Of a stretch of 64,000 nt of DNA, positions 34,117 through 43,486 are shown piece after piece. Location of the stretch: positions 1-64,000 of the forward strand of contig CAYVHO010000008.1 in NCBI GenBank assembly GCA_964451325.1, given 5' to 3'. The notes under the pieces were generated by a model. It worked only from the letters and a program-made list of their open reading frames with translations. It made no database searches and was not told the DNA's origin. The DNA comes from JAADHI01 sp964451325. GTDB lineage: Bacteria > Nitrospirota > Nitrospiria > SBBL01 > JAADHI01. The translations under genes were made by a program, and so were the position numbers. Position 1 is the stretch's first letter, and every line of letters begins with the position of its first letter.

Positions 34117-34821
34117 TCAATTAGCCTTTAGAAAATCCAAAATCCACCGTGCAATCTTTGCATGGTCGTTTGAAGCATGCAAAGATTGCAGTGCTTGCTC
34201 TGCACGGGAAGTGCCGATGATCGCCCGTCGACCTGTAATTAAGTGACGCAGGTAGGCGGGTGAAAATTCGGGATGGCCCTGCAAGGTCAAAATGTGTTGG
34301 TCTATCTGAAAGCTTGCATTGGGGCAAAAGGCATTTCCTGCAATGGCCTCTGCTCCCGGTGGCAGTTCAATCACCTGATCCTGGTGGCTTACTAAAACTT
34401 GGAAGACCGCCTCCGTGTGTCCCATCCAATTTTTTTTGCGAAGTATATTCTGCTTACTCAGCCCCACGCCCCAGCCTAAGTCGCTTTTTTTGACGACTCC
34501 ACCCAAGGCTTGTGCAATCAGCTGATGCCCAAAACAAATCCCGATGAGTTTTTTTTTATGGATGTGGAGTGTTTGTATCTCTTCCTCGAGTCGTCGAATC
34601 CACGCTTTGTTTTCGTAGGGGCTGGTCTTGCTGCCCGTAATGAGGTAGGCATCACAATCGTCTATCGTGTCTGGATATTCAAAATGCATGACGTCGTAAA
34701 CCTGAATGACCAGTTGATCCATCAAAGGCAAAAACAGCTTTTGGAACATTTCAGCATAAGTGCCGTATTTTTTTTGAATGGTTTTGTCGAGATGGTCTGT
34801 TTCAAGAATGCCGAGTTTCAC
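34117..34821 (-). CDS. Class I glutamine amidotransferase/gamma-glutamyl hydrolase-like
   Basis: A 234-residue GATase1 protein. The nucleophile elbow is GICFGHQLIAQALGG (Cys), and the His and Glu of the triad are in LQGHPEFSP. The N-terminus (KLGILETDHLDKTIQKKYGTYAEMF) is like stand-alone GMP-synthase-like amidotransferases. It is the last gene of an operon with a glutamine-synthetase-like ligase, aldehyde dehydrogenase and alcohol dehydrogenase; in this context it may hydrolyse a gamma-glutamyl amide, as PuuD does, rather than supply ammonia. It overlaps the upstream gene by 4 bases. Confidence 0.8.
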   Translation of the reverse strand: MKLGILETDHLDKTIQKKYGTYAEMFQKLFLPLMDQLVIQVYDVMHFEYPDTIDDCDAYLITGSKTSPYENKAWIRRLEEEIQTLHIHKKKLIGICFGHQLIAQALGGVVKKSDLGWGVGLSKQNILRKKNWMGHTEAVFQVLVSHQDQVIELPPGAEAIAGNAFCPNASFQIDQHILTLQGHPEFSPAYLRHLITGRRAIIGTSRAEQALQSLHASNDHAKIARWILDFLKAN

Positions 34822-35996
34822 AGATCAGCGCCTGTCACGGCATCTTGAAAGATCTCAGCATAATCTGCGGCGCTGAATACAATCGGATTTCCGGAAGCCG
34901 AAGGATCAGCACAGGCCATTTGTCCGACACGCCTGTATTCTGTAGATGAAATTCCAATTTCTTGCAGGGTTTCAGGAATTTGAAGCCTTCTTCTCAGTGA
35001 CAGAATCCAATCATAAAAAACTTCAAATGAAGGATCGGGCAATTCGAGAAAAGTCGCTGCCCGTTTCATTTTATGCGCAATGGCTGAGCGATTTTTAAGC
35101 AAGACATAAGGCAATAAGATGGCATTAAGCAAACCATGGTGTGCATCATAAAGCGCCCCCAGGGGATGCGCGAGTGCATGTACTGCCCCAAGCCCTTTTT
35201 GAAAAGCGACCGCGCCCATTAAGGATGCGGCCAGCATTTGACTCCGAGCGGGTAGGTCTTGCCCCTGATCATAAGCCTTGAAAAGGCTTTCTTTCACCAA
35301 ACGCATGCCTTCAAGCGCAATCCCTTCGGCCATGGGGTGAAATCCGGGCGCACAATAGGCTTCCAGGCAATGTGTAAAAGCATCTATCCCTGTTGCTGCG
35401 GTAAGCTGAGACGGCAAAGCAATGGTTAAAACCGGATCAGCAATCACAATTTCGGGCAGCATCTTCGGGTGAAAGATAATTTTTTTGATTTGGGTGGCAT
35501 TGTCGAGAATGACGGAAGCCCGACCCACCTCTGAGCCCGTTCCTGCCGTTGTCGGGATGGCAATAATGGGCGCGACTCCTTCTATTTTCACACGTTTCCA
35601 ATGGTCGTCTACATCTTCAAAGTCCCAAAGCGGACGATTTTGTGCAACCATCAAGGCGATGGCTTTGCCCGCATCCAAGGCACTGCCACCCCCGATGGCG
35701 ATCACCCCATCACATTGACCTTTATGATAGGCAAGAACACCGTTTTCAATGTTTTCTCCTGTGGGATTGGATTTTACGTCTGAAAATAAAAGCGTTTCAA
35801 GACCTGAACTCGTATTCATTTCAAGGATATCCTGCATGAAGGGTTCTCCGGCCAAGCCCATATCCGTCACCAATAAAGGCCGTGAGATCTTGAGTGCAAG
35901 ACAGCTTTCAGGCAAAAGTGAAATACGGTAAGCCCCGAAATGTACCCTGGTGGGATAATTCCAATCGCCTTGTAAATTTGTTTTTGTGAATGTCAT
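34818..35996 (-). CDS. Iron-containing alcohol dehydrogenase
   Basis: A 392-residue group III alcohol dehydrogenase. The NAD-binding GGGSALDAGKAIALM and PTTAGTGSEVG are intact, and metal ligands Asp and His are in GIDAFTHCLEAY and in HALAHPLGALYDAHHG. It would oxidise an alcohol to an aldehyde, or the reverse. It overlaps both neighbours by 4 bases (ATGA). The presence of an alcohol dehydrogenase, instead of the amine oxidase of the Puu pathway, suggests the gamma-glutamylated substrate bears a hydroxyl group. Confidence 0.9.
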   Translation of the reverse strand: MTFTKTNLQGDWNYPTRVHFGAYRISLLPESCLALKISRPLLVTDMGLAGEPFMQDILEMNTSSGLETLLFSDVKSNPTGENIENGVLAYHKGQCDGVIAIGGGSALDAGKAIALMVAQNRPLWDFEDVDDHWKRVKIEGVAPIIAIPTTAGTGSEVGRASVILDNATQIKKIIFHPKMLPEIVIADPVLTIALPSQLTAATGIDAFTHCLEAYCAPGFHPMAEGIALEGMRLVKESLFKAYDQGQDLPARSQMLAASLMGAVAFQKGLGAVHALAHPLGALYDAHHGLLNAILLPYVLLKNRSAIAHKMKRAATFLELPDPSFEVFYDWILSLRRRLQIPETLQEIGISSTEYRRVGQMACADPSASGNPIVFSAADYAEIFQDAVTGADL

Positions 35997-37396
35997 GGAT
36001 CACTCTTCAAATAAAATGATTTTGGTCGGGTGAGTTGTCCGTATCCGAGTTCTGAAAGGGCACAGCCGCGCCCGGATTGTTTTACCCCCACCCAGGCCAG
36101 GGTCGGATCAAGCGTGTCACATCGATTCATAAAAACGGTGCCACATTGCAAACGATCCCCCAGGGCTGTGGCAGCGTGTCCATGCATTGTCCAGATAGAC
36201 GCGGTTAGGCCATAGGGGCTGTCATTCATCAAAGCCAGGGCTTCATCGTCATTCGCAACCTTCATAATCCCAACAACAGGGCCGAAACTTTCTTCTTGCA
36301 TGACTTTCATAGAATGATCGACATTGATCAAAACCTGTGGTGCCAAATAGGGGGATGCATTTTTATTCGCCTTAAAATGTGTGGGATCAATACAGCGCGT
36401 CGCCCCAGCGTTCAGGGCCTCGGCAATCTGTTTTCGCACATGCTCGGCTGCGTGTACGCTCACCAGTGGGCCGAGTGTCGTTTCTTTTTCAAGTGGATTG
36501 CCCAAACGCAATTTTTTCACTTCGGCCACAAAGGCTTCGACAAAAGTCTCATAAAGCGAATCAGCCACATAAATACGCTCGACGGCGCAACAAGACTGAC
36601 CGGCGTTGAAATAGGCTCCATCCACAAGTTGTGTGACCGTCTGTTCCAACTTTGCATCGGCGCGGACGTAAGCAGGATCTTTTCCACCCAATTCTAATGC
36701 CAGGCCCTTCATTAAACCTGCCGCACTCTTTTCGATCCGTTTTCCCGTCAAAACGGAGCCGGTAAAAGAAACAAAGTCAATCTCCGGGCTTTTGATTACG
36801 GCCGAACAATCGTGGTCAGAAAGATGTAAATACTGAAACAGGCCTTCCGGTAATCCCGCCGCATCAAAGGCATTTTGAAATCGTTCTGCACACAAAAGCG
36901 TCTGCGGAGAATGTTTTAAAATAAGGGCATTGCCCGCCATGAGCCCCGGAATAATGGCGTTAATCGCGGTGAGATAAGGATAATTCCATGGGGCGATTAC
37001 AAAAACAACACCCACAGGCTCGCGGCGAATAAAGCGTGTGAGTCCGTCTTTTTTTTGAATTTGGATCTTTCTGAGGGCTTTTTCCGCGATCTCGACCATG
37101 TGGTGCCCGCGGGCTGCCAGTCCCTTAATCTCTCCCGGCGTATCGCGGATGGGTCGGCCTATTTGCAAAGTGAGTTCTTCCGCAAGTTCATCACAATGCG
37201 CCAGCATATATTCAATGGCGCGCAAACAAAAATCAGCGCGTTCTTCAAGTGGAGTCTGTTTCCAAAGACTTTGTGCTTTGACCGCAGCGCTTAAAACGTG
37301 TGCGATTTTGTCGTCCGAGGCCAAGTAACGCTCGGCAACAATACGCCCATCAATCGGGGAAATAATTTCAATTTTTTGCTGATTCTTCACTGACAT
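35993..37396 (-). CDS. Aldehyde dehydrogenase
   Basis: A 467-residue NAD(P)-dependent aldehyde dehydrogenase. The catalytic Cys is in NAGQSCCAVERIYV, the general-base Glu in LALELGGKDP, and the cofactor-binding Asn in APWNYPYL; FTGSVLTGK is the Rossmann turn. It is related to succinate-semialdehyde and similar dehydrogenases. It lies between the ligase and the alcohol dehydrogenase genes and probably oxidises the aldehyde made by the latter. Confidence 0.9.
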   Translation of the reverse strand: MSVKNQQKIEIISPIDGRIVAERYLASDDKIAHVLSAAVKAQSLWKQTPLEERADFCLRAIEYMLAHCDELAEELTLQIGRPIRDTPGEIKGLAARGHHMVEIAEKALRKIQIQKKDGLTRFIRREPVGVVFVIAPWNYPYLTAINAIIPGLMAGNALILKHSPQTLLCAERFQNAFDAAGLPEGLFQYLHLSDHDCSAVIKSPEIDFVSFTGSVLTGKRIEKSAAGLMKGLALELGGKDPAYVRADAKLEQTVTQLVDGAYFNAGQSCCAVERIYVADSLYETFVEAFVAEVKKLRLGNPLEKETTLGPLVSVHAAEHVRKQIAEALNAGATRCIDPTHFKANKNASPYLAPQVLINVDHSMKVMQEESFGPVVGIMKVANDDEALALMNDSPYGLTASIWTMHGHAATALGDRLQCGTVFMNRCDTLDPTLAWVGVKQSGRGCALSELGYGQLTRPKSFYLKSDP

Positions 37397-37419
37397 CCAA
37401 AAAATAATGAATCATTACG

Positions 37420-38796
37420 CTATATGATTTCAAAATATCGTTCTAGCTCCCACTGCGAGATATGTTTTCTAAATTCCCGTTCTTCCCATTCTCGACTGGC
37501 CGCAAAATGATCCACAAAGGGATCTCCGAAATAACTTCTTGCGGTATCAGAGGATTTTAAAGCTTGAGCGGCGTCCCAAAGCGTCGCAGGAAGCTGCAAA
37601 TGTTTGGGGAATTTCTGATCATAAGCATTGCCCGAAACCATCGCTTCGATTTCGGCCTTGTTTTCGATCCCCCAAAGCCCGGACGCAATCACAGCAGATA
37701 AGATAATGTAGGGATTGGCGTCTGCTGCGGCGATCCGATACTCCAGGCGTTGTGACTTTTTGTTGCCAGGGATAATGCGAATGGCACAGGTCCGATTATC
37801 GATCCCCACACTGGCTTCTGTCGGGGCCCAAAAACCGGGAATGAGACGACGGTAGCTGTTGATTGTGGGTGCAATCATGGCCATCAATTCCGGCATCAAT
37901 TTTTGTTGACCCGCGACAAAATGACGCATTGTCCGACTCATTTTCCCTTCTGAATCTTTTTCAAAAAAGAGGGGTTTCCCTTCAAGGTTTTTGAGTGAAA
38001 GATGGATGTGTCCACTTTGCCCTGGAGAGTCGGGAGAGCATTTTGCCATAAAGGTTGCGATCTTTCCCTGTTTTTGCAGGGCGACTTTGCTAAAGGTTTT
38101 AAAGAGTGCAGCCTTGTCCGCAGAAGCCATTGCCCGGTCATAAGTCAAGGCGGCTTCTAAGACACCTGGGCCTGTTTCTTCATGCAGGCCTTCCAATGGG
38201 AAATCCATCTCTTCCGACAAATTCAATAGGCTCTGATAGGTTTCCGACTCGACACTGTTTCGAATCACAGAATAGCCAAATTCACCGGGAGTCATGGGTT
38301 TGAGGTTTTGATACTGTTTTTCGCGGATGCTCAGGGAGGTTTCGTTAAAAACAAAAAACTCGTATTCAAATCCGGAAAAAACCTCCAGACCGATTGTTTT
38401 GGCTTTGTTGAGCACCCGCTGAAGCGTGACCCGGGGGCAGATGGCCGCGCCTGTTCCTGAGAATTCTGCCAGAAAAAGAAGCGTTTTGTCTTCAAGCGGC
38501 AGTTCACGACAACTTTCGGGGATAATCCGGGCCGTGGCATCGGGATAACCCGTATGCCAGCCGGTATAGTTTACATTGTCATAGAGTTGGTCTTTGACAT
38601 CCCACCCCAAAACCACATCGCAAAAGCCAAAACCATTTTCGAGGGCAGAAAAGAATTTTTCACGCGACATGTATTTGCCACGCATCACGCCATCAATATC
38701 GAAGAGGCCAATTTTTACATGTTTTAGCTTTCGTTCTTCAACAATCTGGCGGGCCTGTGTGGTATTTGAAACATCCCGTACTTGCATGATGTCCAC
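37420..38796 (-). CDS. Glutamine-synthetase-like gamma-glutamyl ligase (type I fold)
   Basis: A 458-residue member of the glutamine synthetase family, probably not the main ammonia-assimilating enzyme. It has the metal-binding FSGFEYEFFVF, the Glu/His-bearing EGLHEETGPGVLEAAL, MAKCSPDSPGQSGHIHLSL, and the Arg-rich nucleotide site (STNSYRRLIPGFWAPTEASVG-like, NRTCAIRI). These features place it near PuuA/IpuC-type gamma-glutamylpolyamine or -amide ligases. It is the first gene of an operon with aldehyde and alcohol dehydrogenases and an amidotransferase. Confidence 0.85.
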   Translation of the reverse strand: MDIMQVRDVSNTTQARQIVEERKLKHVKIGLFDIDGVMRGKYMSREKFFSALENGFGFCDVVLGWDVKDQLYDNVNYTGWHTGYPDATARIIPESCRELPLEDKTLLFLAEFSGTGAAICPRVTLQRVLNKAKTIGLEVFSGFEYEFFVFNETSLSIREKQYQNLKPMTPGEFGYSVIRNSVESETYQSLLNLSEEMDFPLEGLHEETGPGVLEAALTYDRAMASADKAALFKTFSKVALQKQGKIATFMAKCSPDSPGQSGHIHLSLKNLEGKPLFFEKDSEGKMSRTMRHFVAGQQKLMPELMAMIAPTINSYRRLIPGFWAPTEASVGIDNRTCAIRIIPGNKKSQRLEYRIAAADANPYIILSAVIASGLWGIENKAEIEAMVSGNAYDQKFPKHLQLPATLWDAAQALKSSDTARSYFGDPFVDHFAASREWEEREFRKHISQWELERYFEII

Positions 38797-38866
38797 TCCA
38801 AAGGCGTCTTCAACCAGTTTACCTTTTTACCCGAGACTTGTATAGGAAGCTTTGTTTCGCTGCGGA

Positions 38867-41800
38867 TTATCTGAGCTTTAAAAAGCTGGCGGAGGGATCT
38901 CCGAGCACGGGGCGGTGATAGAGATAGCCCTGCGCTTCGTCACAGCCGAGCGATTGCAGAAACCGATGTTGCGCTTTTGTTTCAACGCCTTCGGCAATGA
39001 CACCAATCTGAAGACTATGTGCAAGCGTTTTTATCGCGCGTGTGATCCGCATACCCTTCTTTTCTTCTGGCAGGTTCTGCACAAAAGATCTGTCAATTTT
39101 GAGACGATGAATGGGCAGACGACTTAAGTGGCTGAGTGAAGAATATCCCGTGCCAAAGTCATCAATCGTGATATAGACCCCCTTATGGGACAATTCATCC
39201 AGAACGTCAATGGTATGCGAGATTCGTTTCATGATGGCTGTTTCTGTGATTTCGAGCTCCAGATGTTCCGCCGCTAAGCCTGTTTTTTTTAAGGCCTGGG
39301 AAACCCAATTTGTGATGTCGCTGCGTTGAAATTGTACGCCGGAAACATTGACGGAAACACGATTTAAAGCTTGTCCTTGTTTGATCCAGGTGTCCATTTG
39401 AGCACAAGCCGTTTCCAGTATCCATTCTTCAATGCCTTGAATTAAACCTGATGTTTCGGCAAAGGGGATAAATTTATCAGGAAAGAGAAGCCCTAATTCC
39501 GGATGATTCCAACGGACCAGTGCTTCCGCAGTGGTGACTTGATTTGTTTTTAAGGAGTACTGCGCTTGATAGTGCAGTACCAGCTCATTTTCTCTCAAGG
39601 CCTGATAGAGTGCTTTTTCGAGACTGAGGTGTTCAAAGGTTGCCAGAGACAAGGAGGGAGTCGAAAATTGAAATTTGTTTCGGCCGACTTTTTTTGCGCG
39701 GGTCATGGCGACTGTTGCATTGTTCATGAGCCCCTCGCTGTCAGTCGCATCTTCGGGGCATAAGCTGATCCCCACACTGATATTCAGGGGTATTTCATGT
39801 TCATTCACAACAAACACTTTTTCAAAGACCGCTTTTAATTTTTTAACCAAAAAGACAAGATCTTGTGATTGACTCATTTTTTCCATGAGAATGACAAACT
39901 GGTCTTCTTCAAGACGTGCGACGGTATCCTCACCTCGAATACTTTGTTTGATCCGTTTCGCGACTTGTTTTAAAAGCAAGTCGCCGATGGAGTAGCCGAA
40001 GCGTTCATTGATTTTTCTGAAATAATCCAGATCGAGCAATATGACCGCCAGTTGTTTCTCTTCTCGCTGGCGATGTCTCAAGGCGTGATCAAGTCGATCT
40101 TTGAATAAAATTTGATTGGGCAGCTTTGTTAAAGGATCGTGATGACCAAAAAAATGACCGTGTTTCTGCGAAGACCTGAGTGGAGAGATATCCGAAAATA
40201 CCAAGACATAATTGACGATTTTATGCGCAGAATCGCGCACCGTCGTGATGGTTGACCAAGTGGGAAAAAGTGCTCCATTTTTGCGCCTTTTCCAAAGCTC
40301 TCCTTTCCAAAGATCCTTATCTCGCAAATCGTGTACTTGCAGATCCAAAAAAACCTCGGGATGTTTCCCAGATCTGAGCAGGTCTGATTTTTTTCCAAGT
40401 ACTTCTTCGCGGGTATAGCCCGTGATCTCACTGTAGGCGGTGTTAATTTCAATAATTTCGTGTTTATCGTTCATGATGGTCACAGCATCTTCGGTATTAT
40501 TGACGGCAATAAGGGATTGACGTAGTTTGGCTTCGACCTTTTGTTGATGGGTAATATCCTGGACAATCCCGAAGGAGCGTACGGCTTTTCCGGCATCATC
40601 ATAGAAGGTTTCGCATTGTTCCTTGACGTGTTTGACGGTTCCATCGGCCAAAAGTAAACGATGTGTGATGTTGTAAGGAATCCCATTGATGACCGATTGT
40701 GTATAGGCTTGGTCTAGTGTGCTGCGATCGTCCGGGTGCACCAGTTTCAAAAACCCCTCATAGGTGGCCTCCAGTTGTTTCGGCTCCAGGCCAAATATTC
40801 GGTAGATCTCGTCCGACCAGCTTAAGATATTGTCGACAATGTCAAGGTTCCAAACCCCAATATGAGCAATGCGCTGGGTTTCTGTCAGGATGTAGTCACT
40901 TTTGCTCAAATTTTTGATGGTGCATAAGTTGTTAAGGGTCTGCGTCAATTGCGCTGCAATTTCCAAAAAGAGCGTGTCTTCGGTTTTAGAAAAAAAATGC
41001 GAGGCGTTACGGTAATGAATGCCAAATATCCAGGGTTTTCCGACCTTTGTTTTAATCGCGGTACACATCATGGACTGTGTATCGCTGCTCCGCGGATCTT
41101 CTCTTGGCCAAGCGGTTTTAAGGTCGCACTTTAGAGTCCCTTCGGATGCCAGCACTTGTTGACAGCGTGCGGGATTGAGTGGAATAAGGACGTGTCCACG
41201 GACATCACTTTCGGGCAAGTGAGATTGACTGACCACTTTTACGATTTGATGTCCTTCTCCTGAGCTTTCTTCCTCGAGGGGAGTCACTTGCGTGAGCCAA
41301 GCCCGATCTGTACCAAAACCTTCCAAAACAATACGCAACACTTCTTCTAATAAAATTTCGTTGTGGCTTGCACGCAAACAGGCCGCGCCAATATCTTCGA
41401 TGATTTTGCTACGTGTCTCACTCTGTTTCTGTTGAGAAATATCTCGTGTTATTCCTTCAAAAAATAGGGGGTTTCCTTGTTTGTCGTAAACCCACATTCC
41501 TTCTGTCTGAACCCACTGGCTTTTCCCTGTGATCGTCAATATCCTGTGTTGTTGGGACAAGGCCATTTTTGTTTCCAGTGCATCTTGCATCTGTGTTTGC
41601 AGTGTTTTTAAATCCCCTGGATGAATCAAAGAGAGATAACCCCCCTGTTCACGCATCAGTGTTGAAGGATGATGCCCTGTCAAGGAATACAAGCCTTCAT
41701 TTATAAAAAGAAGCGTCAATGGTGTGTCATGTTGACATCTAAAAAGAATGCCCGGGAAATGATTTACTATGGATAGGAGCTTGTTTTGGCTGAGCAATGT

Positions 41801-41896
41801 GGCATTTTTCTTTTTTAAATGAAAGAGGATGAAAATTATATAAGTGGAAATACAAAGCAGGATTAAGGTGATCATTGTCGCCATATTCCAGAGCAC
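38867..41896 (-). CDS. PAS-GAF-PAS-PAS-GGDEF-EAL signalling protein
   Basis: A 1009-residue protein. An N-terminal transmembrane helix (about 4-27), a PAS domain (about 40-160), a GAF domain (about 165-330), two more PAS domains (about 345-580), a GGDEF domain (about 590-745) and an EAL domain (about 755-1005). The GGDEF active loop reads EEDQF, so the cyclase half is probably inactive. The EAL half keeps AEALVRW, LEITETA, DDFGTGYSSLSHL, KIDRSFV and AEGVET, so it probably hydrolyses c-di-GMP. It may tune the riboswitch-controlled FN3 gene in this window. Confidence 0.9.
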   Translation of the reverse strand: MLWNMATMITLILLCISTYIIFILFHLKKKNATLLSQNKLLSIVNHFPGILFRCQHDTPLTLLFINEGLYSLTGHHPSTLMREQGGYLSLIHPGDLKTLQTQMQDALETKMALSQQHRILTITGKSQWVQTEGMWVYDKQGNPLFFEGITRDISQQKQSETRSKIIEDIGAACLRASHNEILLEEVLRIVLEGFGTDRAWLTQVTPLEEESSGEGHQIVKVVSQSHLPESDVRGHVLIPLNPARCQQVLASEGTLKCDLKTAWPREDPRSSDTQSMMCTAIKTKVGKPWIFGIHYRNASHFFSKTEDTLFLEIAAQLTQTLNNLCTIKNLSKSDYILTETQRIAHIGVWNLDIVDNILSWSDEIYRIFGLEPKQLEATYEGFLKLVHPDDRSTLDQAYTQSVINGIPYNITHRLLLADGTVKHVKEQCETFYDDAGKAVRSFGIVQDITHQQKVEAKLRQSLIAVNNTEDAVTIMNDKHEIIEINTAYSEITGYTREEVLGKKSDLLRSGKHPEVFLDLQVHDLRDKDLWKGELWKRRKNGALFPTWSTITTVRDSAHKIVNYVLVFSDISPLRSSQKHGHFFGHHDPLTKLPNQILFKDRLDHALRHRQREEKQLAVILLDLDYFRKINERFGYSIGDLLLKQVAKRIKQSIRGEDTVARLEEDQFVILMEKMSQSQDLVFLVKKLKAVFEKVFVVNEHEIPLNISVGISLCPEDATDSEGLMNNATVAMTRAKKVGRNKFQFSTPSLSLATFEHLSLEKALYQALRENELVLHYQAQYSLKTNQVTTAEALVRWNHPELGLLFPDKFIPFAETSGLIQGIEEWILETACAQMDTWIKQGQALNRVSVNVSGVQFQRSDITNWVSQALKKTGLAAEHLELEITETAIMKRISHTIDVLDELSHKGVYITIDDFGTGYSSLSHLSRLPIHRLKIDRSFVQNLPEEKKGMRITRAIKTLAHSLQIGVIAEGVETKAQHRFLQSLGCDEAQGYLYHRPVLGDPSASFLKLR

Positions 41897-42050
41897 GGAA
41901 TTCCCCTCATGGATGAGTAGAAACCAAAACCACTGTCACAGACAGTACACAAAAAAAATAAAAAACACCAGGATGACACCAAAATGGTAAGGCGATATCG
42001 CTAAGATGTTTAAGGAGGCGCATCTATCCACTGTTTTTACGACGACAGTT

Positions 42051-42361
42051 TTAGCGCTCGGAGAGCCATTCGTGCTCTGCAAGCGGAACCACGAATGGGG
42101 AAATAATCATGTCTGCGACAAGGCTGAAGGGTAAATCAATGAGCGGATATTTTGGGGGTACGGTTCCAAATTTTTTTGAAATGCGATCTTTTTTACCTGA
42201 AAGTGTGCGCAGGTTGAGTCGTGTGCCACTGAGGATTTTTGGGCTGTCATAAAGTAAAGAGAGGGCATTGTCTTCACCGTAGCACAGCCACTCAGTGATA
42301 AGAGAGACAAGCCTACCCACAGCAGCAGGAAATGTTCTTTTTTTGTAACGATTCGGCGCAT
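42051..42361 (-). pseudogene. Frameshifted YceK/YidQ-like lipoprotein gene
   Basis: Two overlapping frames share one gene. The first (42361 downward) gives a lipoprotein signal ending in LSGCATVK. The second (ending at 42051) gives SLLYDSPKILSGTRLNLRTL and then YPLIDLPFSLVADMIISPFVVPL, the hydrophobic helix typical of YceK/YidQ-type lipoproteins. Neither frame alone has both ends. The switch lies near 42260-42290. It could be a true pseudogene or a sequencing error. Downstream of the molybdoenzyme gene. Confidence 0.5.
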
Positions 42362-42373
42362 GCGCCTTTCCTT

Positions 42374-43399
42374 TTATTCGACAAAAGCCACAATCGAATG
42401 TAAACCCGAAGTGCCTTCAGGAAATGCCCCGGATACAAATGAAGTCTGCGTACGTCCGATCCGGTCGGTCGCACGCACGTAAATCCGATGATCTCCGGGG
42501 GATGCCGTTTCCCAGGCATAGTGCCAGTGAACCCAGGCGTAAGGCGAGGTCGCTTTGGAGTCCAGTTTTACGCGCTGCCAGGTATCAGTGTTGTCAAAAG
42601 AGATTTCGACCATGCCAATCCCGTTATAACCTGAAAAAGCGATGCCCCGAAAGACGGCCCCCTTTTGCACGGTATTGTAGGGGCCAGGGGCATCAATTCT
42701 GGAGCTGACTTTGATGGTGCCCTGATCCGTCCAGCTCCTTTTCTGCCAATAGCCTTTGTAATCATAGTCAGTGAGTTCGAGTTGTGTCAGCCATTTCACA
42801 CTTTTAATCCCGTATAAACCTGGCACAACAGCCCGGAGTGGAAAGCCGTGATTTTTATTGAGGGGTTTACCATTCATCTCATAGGCCAAAAAAACATCAT
42901 ATTGTGTGGCACGTTCAATGCTGATGCTGTCGGAATAATCGTCCGCGCCGTAGAGCGCGACATCAATGACAGCGGAGCGTGGCTGGACTTCTGTAAGCAG
43001 ATCTTTGAGTTCGATGCCTTTCCAGAGGGCATTGCTGATTAAATCCCCCGCGACTTCATTATCGATACAGGTGAGGGTGACCATGCGCTCGATTGCAGGT
43101 CTTTTGAGAATGTCTTCATAAGTCAGACGGAGTGGTTTTTTGACCTTGCCTGTAATTTTAAGGGACCAGGTATTGACGTCGACCGTTTGTGGCCCGGAAT
43201 ATTGCACGATATAAAAATCTTCGGTTGGGGTGATAAAGGGGGTTTTTTTTGGCGGCAAGGCCAAAAAGCGCTTCATAAAGAATGAGCCCGCTTCGGCACG
43301 TTTTGCAAAAAGCGTTGAGGCAATGCCCAAGCCGGAAACCTGTAAAAACTTTCTGCGTTTTAGTTTTTTAAGGTAAACTCCAGGCGTGATTTTCGGCAT
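42374..43399 (-). CDS. Sulfite-oxidase-family molybdoenzyme, Tat-exported
   Basis: A 341-residue protein with a twin-arginine signal (KRRKFLQVSG at about 13-22). The molybdopterin domain has the Mo-ligating Cys in VTLTCIDNEV, GIELKDLL and HGFPLRAVVPGLYG. A C-terminal dimerisation-type immunoglobulin-like domain follows (VEISFDNTDTW...HWHYAW...IYVRATD). It could oxidise sulfite or reduce another small substrate; SoxC or YedY-like use is open. The start at ATG 43399 is preferred over GTG 43441 because the Tat leader then has normal length. No haem partner is adjacent. Confidence 0.88.
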   Translation of the reverse strand: MPKITPGVYLKKLKRRKFLQVSGLGIASTLFAKRAEAGSFFMKRFLALPPKKTPFITPTEDFYIVQYSGPQTVDVNTWSLKITGKVKKPLRLTYEDILKRPAIERMVTLTCIDNEVAGDLISNALWKGIELKDLLTEVQPRSAVIDVALYGADDYSDSISIERATQYDVFLAYEMNGKPLNKNHGFPLRAVVPGLYGIKSVKWLTQLELTDYDYKGYWQKRSWTDQGTIKVSSRIDAPGPYNTVQKGAVFRGIAFSGYNGIGMVEISFDNTDTWQRVKLDSKATSPYAWVHWHYAWETASPGDHRIYVRATDRIGRTQTSFVSGAFPEGTSGLHSIVAFVE

Positions 43400-43486
43400 G
43401 GTGGAAATTATATCGAGCCAATCCTTACTTTTCAAGCACACAAAGGTTTAAATAAATTTCGCGACCTTTTTTTGTCAGTCCTTTTT

